A DNA stretch of 34,911 bases. Origin: an uncultured Saprospiraceae bacterium (GTDB lineage: Bacteria > Bacteroidota > Bacteroidia > Chitinophagales > Saprospiraceae). The position numbers were made by a program, and so were the translations under genes. Positions 1 to 8,181 of the stretch are shown in pieces. The notes beneath the pieces are model-generated. The model worked only from the letters and a program-made list of their open reading frames with translations. It did not search any database and was not told the DNA's origin. Location of the stretch: NCBI GenBank assembly GCA_937942435.1, contig CALDEM010000090.1:1-34911 (forward strand), read 5' to 3'. Numbering within the stretch: the stretch's first letter is position 1; each line of letters begins with the position of its first letter.

Positions 1-572
1 TTTGTTGGATAGGCCAACCATGAAATTAGAACAGGAAAATTTTTATTTGCTTCATTTAGATCTAAATACGTTTTGATTACTTTTCGCTGATACATGCCAT
101 AGTTTCCTATTGCACCGTCATGTTTAATGTCAGTAAGCGAACTGAATATTTTGTAGAATGAATAGGATATAATCTTCTTTAAATAGTTAGTCTCTTTGTG
201 GGTTTTTTTTATTAATACCACGGGGTATTTTACTATGTGATCTATCATTATTGGAATATAACTTGGGTCGTCCTGCAAGTCACAATCCATAACAACTATA
301 TAGTCCCCGTCAGCTAAAGAAAGTCCTGCTTGAATAGCAGATTGTTGTCCATAGTTTTTATTCAACTTTATAGCACGAACGTTTTTTTCTTTTTTTACAA
401 TGAATCTCATTTGATCCCAACTTTTGTCAGGACTAGAATCATCTACGAGAATTATATCTACTGAAACTTCTTTTATACTTTTGCAATGATTGTTAATTGC
501 TTCTACCAATGGCACAACGGTGTTTTCACCATAGTATACTGGAGATACGACGGTTATTTTTTTTGCGCCCAT
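1..572 (-). CDS. GT2-family glycosyltransferase, 3' part missing (runs off the left edge)
   Basis: About 190 codons are visible, open from an ATG at 572 to the window edge. The N-terminus reads as a GT-A nucleotide-binding fold: a VVSPVYYGEN beta-strand/loop, the LVDDSSPDKSW motif, then GQQSAIQAGLSLADGDY and the metal-binding-type DCDLQDDP. This order is typical of the DPM1/GtrB-like branch of GT2, which transfers a sugar from a nucleotide donor to a lipid carrier at the cytoplasmic membrane. Those proteins normally end in two membrane helices, which would lie outside the window. The ATG follows directly on the stop codon of the upstream methyltransferase (TAA then ATG), so the two are almost certainly co-transcribed and translationally coupled. 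The donor and acceptor cannot be told from this fragment. Confidence 0.85.
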   Translation of the reverse strand, partial: MGAKKITVVSPVYYGENTVVPLVEAINNHCKSIKEVSVDIILVDDSSPDKSWDQMRFIVKKEKNVRAIKLNKNYGQQSAIQAGLSLADGDYIVVMDCDLQDDPSYIPIMIDHIVKYPVVLIKKTHKETNYLKKIISYSFYKIFSSLTDIKHDGAIGNYGMYQRKVIKTYLDLNEANKNFPVLISWLAYPT

Positions 573-1373
573 TTATTCTTTTTTTACAACTATAAAAACG
601 CTACTCCCAAATGGGATAGACCAATTTCTTTTTACTAATGATCTTTCTATTTTGCTAAATATGGAAAAAATAAAGCGAATTATTTTTATTGGGACGTGTG
701 AGTTTCGGTGGGTCGATTCATGTTCCTTATAATTAGAGTTCTCTTTTTTAAATTTTCTTGAGACAATTATCAGGGGGACTAACCAGGAAAAGAAATATGA
801 TTTATGCTCAAAAGTGAAGCCTTGATTCTTTAATAAATTGCTAATTGACTTTAGATTATATCTCCGGAAATGACCTGCCTTCTTATCTTCATTCGACCAA
901 AGAAAATTAAATGCTGGAACCATAAGAACTAGTTTGTCACCTTTATGCATGGATTCACTAAGCTCTTGAATGAGGCCAGAGTCATCCTCAATATGTTCCA
1001 ATACATCAAAAAGACCAATGATTTTAGGGGTAACTTGATTGCATTTTAAATCTTGATATAAAGAACGTGCTATGTGTTTCACGCCCCTTTTTAGTGCGTT
1101 GTTTACACCTTCTTGAGCAGGTTCTATTAAAATCGTAGAAACACCTAGATCTTGAGCGGCTTTAGACATAAATCCATTTCCGCCACCTACATCAATAAAA
1201 GTAAACTGGAAATCAGGATTTAATAAAACCGTATCAACTAATAGCTCTTTTCTATGCTTGAACCAAAAGCTATCTTCTTCAAAACTAAAACATAGATTGT
1301 AGTCATTAGGATAGCTTACTTCTTTAACTTCCTTGGAGTGCCAAATTCCATTTTTAAATTGCAAATTTGACAT
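573..1373 (-). CDS. Class I SAM-dependent methyltransferase
   Basis: I place the start at the ATG at 1373 (266 residues). An in-frame GTG at 1406 would add 11 residues that look unlike a domain start. SAM-binding motif I is FIDVGGGNGFMSKAAQ (about residues 57-72), followed by an acidic strand end (ILIEPAQEG) and LFDVLEHIEDD, the usual post-motif of Methyltransf_11/23-type enzymes. A hydrophobic stretch near the C-terminus (FFSWLVPLIIVSRKF) may touch the membrane. It ends against the start of the GT2 gene, which suggests methylation of a sugar or lipid-linked glycan, for example in surface polysaccharide or glycolipid synthesis. The family is clear from motifs; the substrate is not. A strong terminator at 1441-1482 separates it from the next gene upstream, so it needs its own promoter, for which I see no clear box. 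Confidence 0.85.
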   Translation of the reverse strand: MSNLQFKNGIWHSKEVKEVSYPNDYNLCFSFEEDSFWFKHRKELLVDTVLLNPDFQFTFIDVGGGNGFMSKAAQDLGVSTILIEPAQEGVNNALKRGVKHIARSLYQDLKCNQVTPKIIGLFDVLEHIEDDSGLIQELSESMHKGDKLVLMVPAFNFLWSNEDKKAGHFRRYNLKSISNLLKNQGFTFEHKSYFFSWLVPLIIVSRKFKKENSNYKEHESTHRNSHVPIKIIRFIFSIFSKIERSLVKRNWSIPFGSSVFIVVKKE

Positions 1374-1440
1374 TGCTGCTTTTATTTGACCATCACTTAT
1401 CACCACGTCACTTATTTTAAAATTGGTTCACAAACTAGGC

Positions 1441-1482
1441 AAAAAAAAAGAGTAGCTGTTAACAACAGCTACTCTTTTTTTT
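1441..1482 (-). terminator. Rho-independent terminator after the S74/T9SS gene
   Basis: A perfect 12-bp inverted repeat (agagtagctgtt at 1449-1460 and aacagctactct at 1464-1475, loop aac) is flanked by runs of A on the left and T on the right. It lies 15 bases beyond the stop codon of the minus-strand gene ending at 1497. On that strand the stem is followed by a U-run. The symmetric flanks would let it work in both directions. Confidence 0.9.
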
Positions 1483-1496
1483 GCTTTGAAGAAAAT

Positions 1497-2675
1497 CTAT
1501 CTTACTAAAGACATAGTTTTTGTATCAATAACTTTTCCATCAACACTTAAAGTGTAGTGATAGTTACCTACTGGAATATCGGATGTCGTAAGACTCAAAA
1601 CTCCTTCTCCTTTTTCTGTTATCCCAATTGTCTTAACTACCTGTCCATTATTAGTTGTAATCATAATGTTTGCAGCCTTTGCACTTGCAGGGATGAAGTA
1701 TTTTACCTCTGTTTCTCCATTAAATGGATTTGGTGCATTTTGCTTAAGAAGAGCAATATCCTCTTTTCCTGTTAAGGAGGCATCTATTTTTGACTCCTTT
1801 GAAACTGCAATTGTCTCAGCTAATTCATTAACTAATTCTCTTAATTCTTCATTTGACTTTCTTAAGTCCTCAAGCATACCTTGTTGTTCTTTAATTGCAT
1901 TGACCAACATGTATTTAACTCCTGTGTCATTAATTCTCAAATAATCCTTAGCAGTACCTGATTTTTTTACTTCTCCAGTCATTAGATTAACTTGCTGACC
2001 TTCGATATGTTGAAAGTTTATGACTAACTCAGGAGCTATTTTTTGAAGCTCTTGAGCTATAAGTCCTACGTGCATTGATTCGTCTTCTATACCAGCTTTT
2101 CCGTTATATTGATAGTTTATTGGATTAAGTGCCATGACCTCCTTAAGCCCCTTGTCAAATTTTGAAATATTTTTTTTAAGCCTTTTGTCAGATGCCAAAA
2201 CAACACCATTTGCTGCAACATTACCATTAACTTCTAATTTTTCTGGTCTGTCATTTGTCCATGGATATCCTATTTGCATATCACCATTATTTTGAACAGT
2301 AAAAGCTTCCGCAAACGGTCTTTCTTCATCAGCATCTCCACTTGGAACAGTTCTATATATTATTCTACCATCAAAAAATTGTGCTATAGCTCCCTTACCA
2401 GCAGCTCTCATTCTTACGTGGTTAGCGGTACCAGCTAAATCAAAATAAACGTTATGAGTCAAAAAGCCATTAGATGAATTTAGGGAAGCAATTCCATAAG
2501 AACCAATTTCAGCAATATTATCAGAAGTATTGTGATTTGGAATGTCTAATCTAACAGTTGGAGTAGATGTATTCAAGCCTACAAATCCAGTTGAGCCAAC
2601 CTTCAGAGCAGCAGGTTGACCATAAACCATCCCTGCAAACAGGCAGAAACTCATTAGGGTAATTATTCTTTTCAT
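1497..2675 (-). CDS. Secreted tail-fibre-like protein with S74 chaperone domain and T9SS sorting domain
   Basis: 392 residues. A signal peptide (MKRIITLMSFCLFAGMVYG) is followed by a GSTGFVGLNTSTPTVRLDI segment like the 'GIGT..P..KL' motif of Bacteroidota fibre-like proteins. An S74 (chaperone of endosialidase) domain spans about residues 160-270, starting SDKRLKKNISKF with D163; in phage fibres this domain drives trimerisation and then may cleave itself off at the Ser of the S-D pair, here S162. A coiled coil follows (about 258-296). The last 84 residues are a T9SS type A sorting domain: LLKQNAPNPFNGETEVKYF at the start, IPVGNYHYTLSVDGK and TKTMSLVR at the end. The product should therefore cross the outer membrane through T9SS and be fixed on or released from the cell surface. 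An S74 domain followed by a sorting domain is unusual, because S74 is normally C-terminal. It is a single-gene unit with its own terminator. Confidence 0.9.
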   Translation of the reverse strand: MKRIITLMSFCLFAGMVYGQPAALKVGSTGFVGLNTSTPTVRLDIPNHNTSDNIAEIGSYGIASLNSSNGFLTHNVYFDLAGTANHVRMRAAGKGAIAQFFDGRIIYRTVPSGDADEERPFAEAFTVQNNGDMQIGYPWTNDRPEKLEVNGNVAANGVVLASDKRLKKNISKFDKGLKEVMALNPINYQYNGKAGIEDESMHVGLIAQELQKIAPELVINFQHIEGQQVNLMTGEVKKSGTAKDYLRINDTGVKYMLVNAIKEQQGMLEDLRKSNEELRELVNELAETIAVSKESKIDASLTGKEDIALLKQNAPNPFNGETEVKYFIPASAKAANIMITTNNGQVVKTIGITEKGEGVLSLTTSDIPVGNYHYTLSVDGKVIDTKTMSLVR

Positions 2676-2743
2676 TTTCTTTAATTTTTGCGTTTTCTCT
2701 CGGCTACAACATGCCGAATTAAATTATTCCTTTGGTTGTGATT

Positions 2744-2751
2744 CAAAGATA
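2744..2751 (-). promoter_or_regulatory. Candidate Bacteroidota -7 box (TATCTTTG)
   Basis: Read on the minus strand the bases give TATCTTTG, a match to the Bacteroidota primary sigma -7 consensus TAnnTTTG. It lies 68 bases before the start of the S74/T9SS gene. A TTG at 2779-2777 could act as the -33 element, although the spacing (25 bases) is longer than usual. This is a consensus match only. Confidence 0.45.
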
Positions 2752-2915
2752 ATCCATTCTCCTATGCTTACTATCCCAATTTTTAGGGATTTTAGCCAGT
2801 CAGGTTACCTTTTTTCACAAAGTTAAGTAGTTATAGTCCCTATAAATGGGGGGAAACCACAGAATAAGTTAAGCAAAAACCCGGCCAAACACTCCAACCA
2901 TTAGAAAAATTCAGA

Positions 2916-3332
2916 TTAATCTTCGATAATACCCTTGGTAAGGGCCACTTCCATCAACATACCACTGCATAAACCCTTAACTTTTATGTCAGATCCGATC
3001 TCATAAGTAGCTAATTTGCCTTTTTGGTTCTGCTCCAAGGTGATCAGTGCTACCGGATCCTCTCCAGAAGGACCTATAAGTAGTACAGGTGACCCAGTCT
3101 CATCCTCATATTTATCATCTATAGTACCTGAGATGACAACCGCTTTTCCAAGGTACTGATTATTAGCTTTGTTCTCATTAGCCTCAAATGCTTGATACAG
3201 CTCAGTCGCTGTCATCTCTGCAACCACATCTTTGGATGATGCTGATGCACCAGGCATCTTTAAGAATGCTATATATGCTACAAGTGCTATAGCTATCAGG
3301 ATAGTGACTGCTCTGATGATCTTATGAAGCAT
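2916..3332 (-). CDS. Membrane-anchored OB-fold protein (tRNA_anti-like family)
   Basis: 138 residues. An uncleaved-looking N-terminal hydrophobic helix (about residues 5-24, IIRAVTILIAIALVAYIAFL) anchors the protein. Residues 38-136 resemble the OB-fold 'tRNA_anti-like' family: a helix TATELYQAFEANENKAN, then YLGKAVVISGTIDDKYED, a strand giving VALITLEQ, and a closing IGSDIKVKGLCSGMLMEVALTKG. Members of this family are common in Bacteroidota and have no proven nucleic-acid role; the anchor suggests a periplasmic or exported domain. The gene starts 53 bases after the stop of the YceI-like gene, so they probably form an operon. I know of no biochemical function; the fold is the only confident statement. 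Confidence 0.75.
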   Translation of the reverse strand: MLHKIIRAVTILIAIALVAYIAFLKMPGASASSKDVVAEMTATELYQAFEANENKANNQYLGKAVVISGTIDDKYEDETGSPVLLIGPSGEDPVALITLEQNQKGKLATYEIGSDIKVKGLCSGMLMEVALTKGIIED

Positions 3333-3385
3333 AGGAGTTAACGTTTATTATGGTAACGATGAGCTGCTAAGATAAGAGATGTTAC

Positions 3386-3991
3386 TTATCCGCGAGCTCT
3401 AAAGCTGGCATTTAGCTGTAGCTGTATATCTCTAGAGACACCAAGCTTATCTGCATCCAAAGCTATCATCGACGGAAGCTTCTGCTTCATGAGCTTATTG
3501 ATGGTCTGTACACTTTCTTCTTCTATCCGGATAGAAAAGGATGTGTCTGTACGCAAGGTGCCATCATTCTTTACAACCACAGTGCCTCGAGCGCTTGTCT
3601 TTCTGACGTATGTACCGATATATAAGTTACCATCTACTTGGATAGGGTAGCTTCCTGGTTTGTCAAACTTGATAGAAGACATATTAGTCACTTGACCATC
3701 AAAGTTAAACTTGGCAAATTCTGATAGATTAAAACGATCGCTGTTAAACGCTCTATCGATAGCCCCAAGCTTAAACTCAAACGACTTTGTTAGTCCTTTG
3801 ATTTGCACGATACCAGTATGTGGATTGATCTCACAATAGACTTGATAGTTGTCAGCTATGACATCAAGATAAGTACTATGTGACTCGACATGGATATGGC
3901 CTGTACGAGATACATATTTAGAGGGTAGGGTGGTTGTGGCACTTATAGTGACGATCAGTACAAGTGCAGCTATTAGGTAGTGTTTAATCAT
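3386..3991 (-). CDS. YceI-like exported lipocalin-fold protein
   Basis: 201 residues with a signal peptide (MIKHYLIAALVLIVTISA). The body follows the YceI plan: SRTGHIHVESHS at the first strand, YQVYCEINPHTGIVQIKG in place of the usual N...G.ID..TG stretch, KSFEFKLGAIDRAFNSDRF in place of the SF.F...LM..HF segment, then KFNFDGQV, and a SYPIQVDGNLYIG strand where the usual IHGV motif is replaced. YceI proteins are periplasmic beta-barrels that bind long isoprenoid or lipid molecules. Here the ligand is unknown. Pairing with a small OB-fold protein just downstream is a recurrent Bacteroidota arrangement. It starts 247 bases from the end of the upstream metalloprotease gene, so it probably has its own promoter, although I do not see a convincing TAnnTTTG box. 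Confidence 0.8.
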   Translation of the reverse strand: MIKHYLIAALVLIVTISATTTLPSKYVSRTGHIHVESHSTYLDVIADNYQVYCEINPHTGIVQIKGLTKSFEFKLGAIDRAFNSDRFNLSEFAKFNFDGQVTNMSSIKFDKPGSYPIQVDGNLYIGTYVRKTSARGTVVVKNDGTLRTDTSFSIRIEEESVQTINKLMKQKLPSMIALDADKLGVSRDIQLQLNASFRARG

Positions 3992-4189
3992 ACTTGCGCA
4001 AATATCTTACTTATAAACGCAAACGCATATTATTTGGGATTGATTTCCTAAGAACAGTGATTTATGAACTTCTTTATAAAACTATAACATTTTGTAAGAG
4101 ACTAGTTACACACATCTGCCATCAAGCTGCGCATTCTTCTATACTTATTGATTACGTCTTAGTAACTCCGCGACTTTATCTTTTTTGAG

Positions 4190-4228
4190 CTTGAACTTGA
4201 CCCTTGAACTTGACTCTTGAACTTGATA
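4190..4228. repeat. Three-copy 13-bp tandem repeat
   Basis: The unit cttgaacttga plus two variable bases occurs three times in direct tandem (starting at 4190, 4203 and 4216; the spacers are cc, ct and ta). It lies just beyond the stop codon of the minus-strand metalloprotease gene at 4239. It has no obvious hairpin and no reading frame. It could be a simple slippage repeat. Confidence 0.75.
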
Positions 4229-4238
4229 AGGTAAGATC

Positions 4239-6551
4239 TTAATTACACCCTTCGTTCATAACGGTGAATACGGTCCCAACGTCTACAGAAAACTCTGCTT
4301 CGATCTGAGTCTCATCTGCTGCAAACATCGTCTCAAGGCTCACATTAACCGGACCGCTCGTCATAATTAAGTCTCGTGCTTCGTACACGTCACCTACTTC
4401 TGCTTCACTATTGACTACGATTACATCAGGGCAGTTTTCATTGTTCGTAGGTGGTGTAATATCGGCAGGTGCTTCGACTGATCCTCGTATCTCGATGTTA
4501 TCAAGAGCGATCATACCTGTCCACTTACCATCGTCACCATCAGTATATCTAAACCTGACACTCAAGTCAGCACCGATAAATTGTGAGATGTCGATATCAG
4601 CATATTCGTTACATGTGGACTGCCAGACATTGCTCCATGGGCAAGTACTACTATCATCTATCAAGACATTTTTCCAGGTGGCACCATCATATACATCCAC
4701 AGCAAATGAACTGGAGTTATCTCCCTTGCCACCATCTTCAAATGGGTGGAAGTTATAGTCAAAGATTAATTTAAGCGTATCGACACTACTTACGTCATAA
4801 CTGGCCGTGGTTAGTGTTACTTCACCTGTATATAGTGTATGATTGATAATATCATCATCCATATATGCCATACAAGAACCGTCTATAGTCTTTAACGAAC
4901 CGGCATTGCCTTGATCATCATAATTGGCAAACTGTCTGGTTGCATCATCTATCTTCCATTCGAACTGAACTAATGGGTCGCCGCCATTCCAGGAGAATGC
5001 ATTGGTCGTTGCTCTATTCCATCCTTGCGGTAAAGCACAATCATTGAAATCCGCCTTAATAGAGATAGCACAATCTGCAGCAGGGGCATCATATACACCA
5101 CTACCAGCGCAACCAGCATCGCTTCCATCATCTGCTACTATAGTTATAATATTGTCTACTTCACCATCTGCTACTAAGTCATTGATGATGACAGTTTGTG
5201 GACTTGTGGTCCAACTCTGTGTGTAGGACTGACCGTCCACTATAACATCAAAACTTGATGAAGTGCCTCCTCCACCATGTCTAACTTCAAGTGTTAGTGT
5301 ATATGTACTTGGATCTCCGATTGAGCAATCCGAAGTAGATATGCCAACCAACTCTGTACATGATCCTACTACACATTCTTCAAAGCAGGTAAATCCTGCG
5401 ATAGACGTATTGATAACATTTACAGAAGTGGAAGACCATGTAGTTGTGTTGTTACTTACCGAAGGAGCCATGATAGTTGTACTCCCAGAAGCATCGTGGT
5501 TGGCGCCAAAGTTGTGTCCCATCTCGTGAGATACAAGCACCCTGAGCTGCCATGCCGTCGAAGTAAAATCCTCGAGAATGTGATATCTAAACGTCCCACA
5601 TACAGCATCGATCCAAGCAAGGCCAGCAACACTACAGTTGCCACCGCCACATAGATCTCTATCGGACCAAAACTGACCGATGTCATGTGATACCGAAAAT
5701 CCCGTAGGCCCCCACGCCGTAAAATCATCTAATAATGCTTGCGCATCGGTTGTCGGAGACCATGGATCGCAACTAGGACAATCGGATACAAAGTGCTCCA
5801 CTATCTCAAAGCGTATATCATCAGAGAATGACCCTTCATAGACCCCTGCGACCATATTCATTACTGATATAGTTTGGTTGATGGCATTAACATTGCCTCC
5901 GTGTAATTGTCTATAACTATAGTCTATGGCGATGGCGAGTTCTGCTACTTGGCAGCTTCCGGCCATCTTGAGATTAGACCCTTTTTCTTTGACCTCATCA
6001 GCTTCTATTTTGGCAGCACAGGAGACTGGGCTGTTCTTCTTTACTTGATTTGCCGAGTATACTACCATAGTTGACGAAGAGAGAGATTTGTCATACTTCT
6101 TAGCTGGCTCTACGTAGTACTTCTTATCATCATAGATAAAGTACCCATACAGATATTGATTTTCAACCGTGATTCTTACATTGCTTTTTGGATGTCCATT
6201 GACCTTTCCTTCGTAGGGTACGGCCAGCTCGCTTCTACTGATGATACGGCTGTTAGGATCCGCTGTTGTCACTTTGTAGTTGTTAGCAAGGATATCAACT
6301 TTGTTAAGTGTTATATCTACTTCTTTTTTATCACTTACACGTAGCGTTATAGAAGGATTGACTCCTTTGTTCTTAAAGTTGGTGGATTTTATATCGTTGA
6401 GCTCATATCCAGAGAACACGAGGTCCAGTGGACTCACCTTTTCTAATGTTAGAAGAGGCTTCTTAGGGAGTTCTTGACCCATAACTGGTTGCATGATGCA
6501 ACTTAAAGTCCATAGCACGGCTAGTGCACAGACGTTGATCTTTCTACGCAT
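4239..6551 (-). CDS. Secreted reprolysin-like (metzincin, M12B-type) metalloprotease
   Basis: 770 residues. A signal peptide ends near VMGQ (residue 26). Residues to about 180 form a propeptide-like region. The catalytic domain (about 200-390) carries the metzincin zinc site HEMGHNFGANHD with H342, E343, H346, G349, H352 and D353, and a Met-turn at M361 (TTIMAPS). After it come a Cys-containing Ig/CARDB-like segment (about 395-495) and a jelly-roll domain (about 498-690, ADFNDCALPQGW... to DNIEIRG) of the MAM/concanavalin type often found in Bacteroidota exoproteins. The last 65 residues (YEARDLI...FSVDVGTVFTVMNEGCN) look like the '3-coathanger stack' C-terminal module rather than a classical type A sorting tail. 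It would degrade extracellular proteins. The domains C-terminal to the protease probably bind substrate or surface. It is transcribed alone, divergent from the regulated block at 7149. Confidence 0.88.
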   Translation of the reverse strand: MRRKINVCALAVLWTLSCIMQPVMGQELPKKPLLTLEKVSPLDLVFSGYELNDIKSTNFKNKGVNPSITLRVSDKKEVDITLNKVDILANNYKVTTADPNSRIISRSELAVPYEGKVNGHPKSNVRITVENQYLYGYFIYDDKKYYVEPAKKYDKSLSSSTMVVYSANQVKKNSPVSCAAKIEADEVKEKGSNLKMAGSCQVAELAIAIDYSYRQLHGGNVNAINQTISVMNMVAGVYEGSFSDDIRFEIVEHFVSDCPSCDPWSPTTDAQALLDDFTAWGPTGFSVSHDIGQFWSDRDLCGGGNCSVAGLAWIDAVCGTFRYHILEDFTSTAWQLRVLVSHEMGHNFGANHDASGSTTIMAPSVSNNTTTWSSTSVNVINTSIAGFTCFEECVVGSCTELVGISTSDCSIGDPSTYTLTLEVRHGGGGTSSSFDVIVDGQSYTQSWTTSPQTVIINDLVADGEVDNIITIVADDGSDAGCAGSGVYDAPAADCAISIKADFNDCALPQGWNRATTNAFSWNGGDPLVQFEWKIDDATRQFANYDDQGNAGSLKTIDGSCMAYMDDDIINHTLYTGEVTLTTASYDVSSVDTLKLIFDYNFHPFEDGGKGDNSSSFAVDVYDGATWKNVLIDDSSTCPWSNVWQSTCNEYADIDISQFIGADLSVRFRYTDGDDGKWTGMIALDNIEIRGSVEAPADITPPTNNENCPDVIVVNSEAEVGDVYEARDLIMTSGPVNVSLETMFAADETQIEAEFSVDVGTVFTVMNEGCN

Positions 6552-7148
6552 GTTTTCAATTCTTAGGTTATCTCGGTTCTAACAGAGAGTTGGGGTTATT
6601 AGAAAGTAGAGATCAAGTTTGGTCTAAGCTTGTGTTTTAGTTGTTATGGGTTTTATCGTTACTAATTACTGCGTCATCTTTCGACTCATTATTAAGACAG
6701 TCGAATTCATCCGCCACCCCTATCATTATTGCACTCATTGCTATGCAGTTGACTCCATAGTTACTAAGTGCCACGATAAGGACAATTATGAGTTAGACAA
6801 TCGAGCATCGGTTCGACGATGCTACACTCTGCACACTTGCAAAGCATACCCGTAATCAATGTTTTCACAACTACCTAAGTTCACAATATGTGCCAAGGCC
6901 TTCTCTAGACATCACGTCTGTCAGTTACTTAGCAGATGTCAGTTGACTTAAGCGATAAGTGTCGCTTATTGGTCACTTGATTCATATAGGAGTGTATCAT
7001 TTTCATGAAATAGTATGAATCAAAATGCACATCATTTTATAGGATCAGTCAGTCCAATCGTCTTGATCTGAGCGATCATAGAGCATTTAACGGTTCTATA
7101 TGACTTCATATCGCGGATACTGAATATATTACGATTTTATTGCATATT
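6552..7148. other. 597-base divergent intergenic region
   Basis: No convincing gene lies between the minus-strand metalloprotease and the plus-strand secreted protein. An open frame near 6646-6855 has a Cys/His-rich product without family character. Three things stand out: a gaattcat half-site at 6703-6710, an inverted repeat aagcga/tcgctt at 6950-6967, and the TTCATATAGG element at 6981-6990. The length suggests regulatory DNA for both flanking secreted proteins, or a small RNA that I cannot define. Confidence 0.5.
6979..6990 (+). promoter_or_regulatory. TTCATATAGG element, copy 1
   Basis: The bases gattcatatagg contain the exact decamer shared with the copies at 8121 and 10633. The left half of the palindrome seen in those copies is missing. 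It is 158 bases before the ATG at 7149, further than the other copies, so either the 5' leader is long or the site acts at a distance. The inverted repeat aagcga/tcgctt lies just upstream at 6950-6967. Confidence 0.5.
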
Positions 7149-8087
7149 ATGGATAAAACTGTACTACGATCTGCTATAGTTATAGGGACCATCATGATGA
7201 CTGGCCTTGTGTTATCAGGTCAGAACTTTAACACTGACTTCATACGATACCTTAACGAAGATGGCATCACATATAAGGACTATACTAAAGTAGAATCATT
7301 GGGTATGCAGAGCTGGCACTTCATCAAGAAGGACCGCATGCCCGAAGATGAATTTTCATTTATATCCCCGAGTGACTATAAGATCGTCCCTATCATCAAT
7401 GAAGACTACAATCACATCTTATTCAATCAAGGGAGCTTTTCTTTGATAAAAGAAGATACGCTGAGAGAGGAGTTGATCATAAAGGATGGTCTATATATAT
7501 ATCAGAATAGCGTTGAGCCTGATAATGATGGCAACTATGGTAACTCCGCAAAGCCAGATGGCTTTCGCACATTCAACTATGTCTGGGTCTTCCCCAAAAA
7601 TATCAAAGTAGAATCCTACGAGAGCAACAGAGATGGACAGTGGCGGCTGGAGAATAACACCTTATCTTATATAGGCTACGGCATCAACAATATACTCTTC
7701 AAGATCACTTATCGCTTAGCTGAAGAAGTGCCGCTTCATCTGACTGATCGAGATGTGGTTCTTAAGGATACCGTTGATGTGACTAATACGGCTATAACCA
7801 TAAGCTTATGGGATGATGGACAAGTAGACAATGACGTGATCTCTATCAAGCTCAACGATGAGTGGATCGTTAAGTATATGGAGGCGAAGAAAGAACCCAT
7901 CAAGTTCAAGTATTTTTTAACTAACCCTGAGAATTATATCATCCTTCGTGCAGACAATATCGGAGATATTCCTCCAAACACCACCGCTGTAAATATCGAC
8001 GATGGGACAAACTCTAAAACTATAGTGCTGAACTCTGATCTAGGTATGAGTGAAGCGATAAGAATCAATTTGAATAAAGAAGAGTAG
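7149..8087 (+). CDS. Exported protein of unknown function
   Basis: 312 residues from the ATG at 7149; an in-frame TTG at 7140 would add only HI before it. The N-terminus (DKTVLRSAIVIGTIMMTGLVLSGQ) is a signal peptide. The middle contains YVWVFPKNIKVESYESN and a following NNTLSYIGYGINNILFKITYR, resembling the region that precedes OmpA domains in some Bacteroidota proteins. The C-terminal 95 residues (ISLWDDGQVDNDVISIKLND, then ILRADNIGDIPPNTTAVNID) match a small beta-sandwich found repeatedly in secreted Bacteroidota proteins. No OmpA peptidoglycan-binding domain and no T9SS tail follow, so it may be a periplasmic or surface partner protein. It opens the plus-strand block that contains the two-component system and carries a TTCATATAGG element upstream. 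The function is not known to me. Confidence 0.75.
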   Translation: MDKTVLRSAIVIGTIMMTGLVLSGQNFNTDFIRYLNEDGITYKDYTKVESLGMQSWHFIKKDRMPEDEFSFISPSDYKIVPIINEDYNHILFNQGSFSLIKEDTLREELIIKDGLYIYQNSVEPDNDGNYGNSAKPDGFRTFNYVWVFPKNIKVESYESNRDGQWRLENNTLSYIGYGINNILFKITYRLAEEVPLHLTDRDVVLKDTVDVTNTAITISLWDDGQVDNDVISIKLNDEWIVKYMEAKKEPIKFKYFLTNPENYIILRADNIGDIPPNTTAVNIDDGTNSKTIVLNSDLGMSEAIRINLNKEE

Positions 8088-8114
8088 CATTCTGCACTCT
8101 TAGCTTTCATTATC

Positions 8115-8130
8115 TATGAATTCATATAGG
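8115..8130 (+). promoter_or_regulatory. Palindromic TATGAATTCATATAGG element, copy 2
   Basis: TATGAATTCATA (8115-8126) is a perfect 12-bp palindrome. Its right half continues into the decamer TTCATATAGG (8121-8130), identical to that at 6981 and 10633. It begins 28 bases after the stop of the exported protein and ends 51 bases before the first ATG of the HTH gene. A TATCG sequence lies 10 bases further on. It is a candidate operator or promoter element for the small LuxR-type gene. Confidence 0.65.
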
Positions 8131-8181
8131 TTATAGTTCATATCGCGATTCATCTTTACGCTTGAAGCAAATGATGTAATC

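Noticed and set aside
5456..5728. Second minus-strand frame inside the metalloprotease gene.
   Set aside because: It overlaps the catalytic domain in another frame and its product has no family features.
6646..6855. 69-codon open frame in the long intergenic region.
   Set aside because: Cys/His/Tyr-rich product without a domain pattern; composition is unlike neighbouring genes.
7103..8147. TTCATATCGCG at 7105 and 8137, possibly a second repeated motif.
   Set aside because: The same string minus its first base context also occurs inside a coding region near 16028, so it may be chance; only the TTCATATAGG series has consistent spacing and palindromes.
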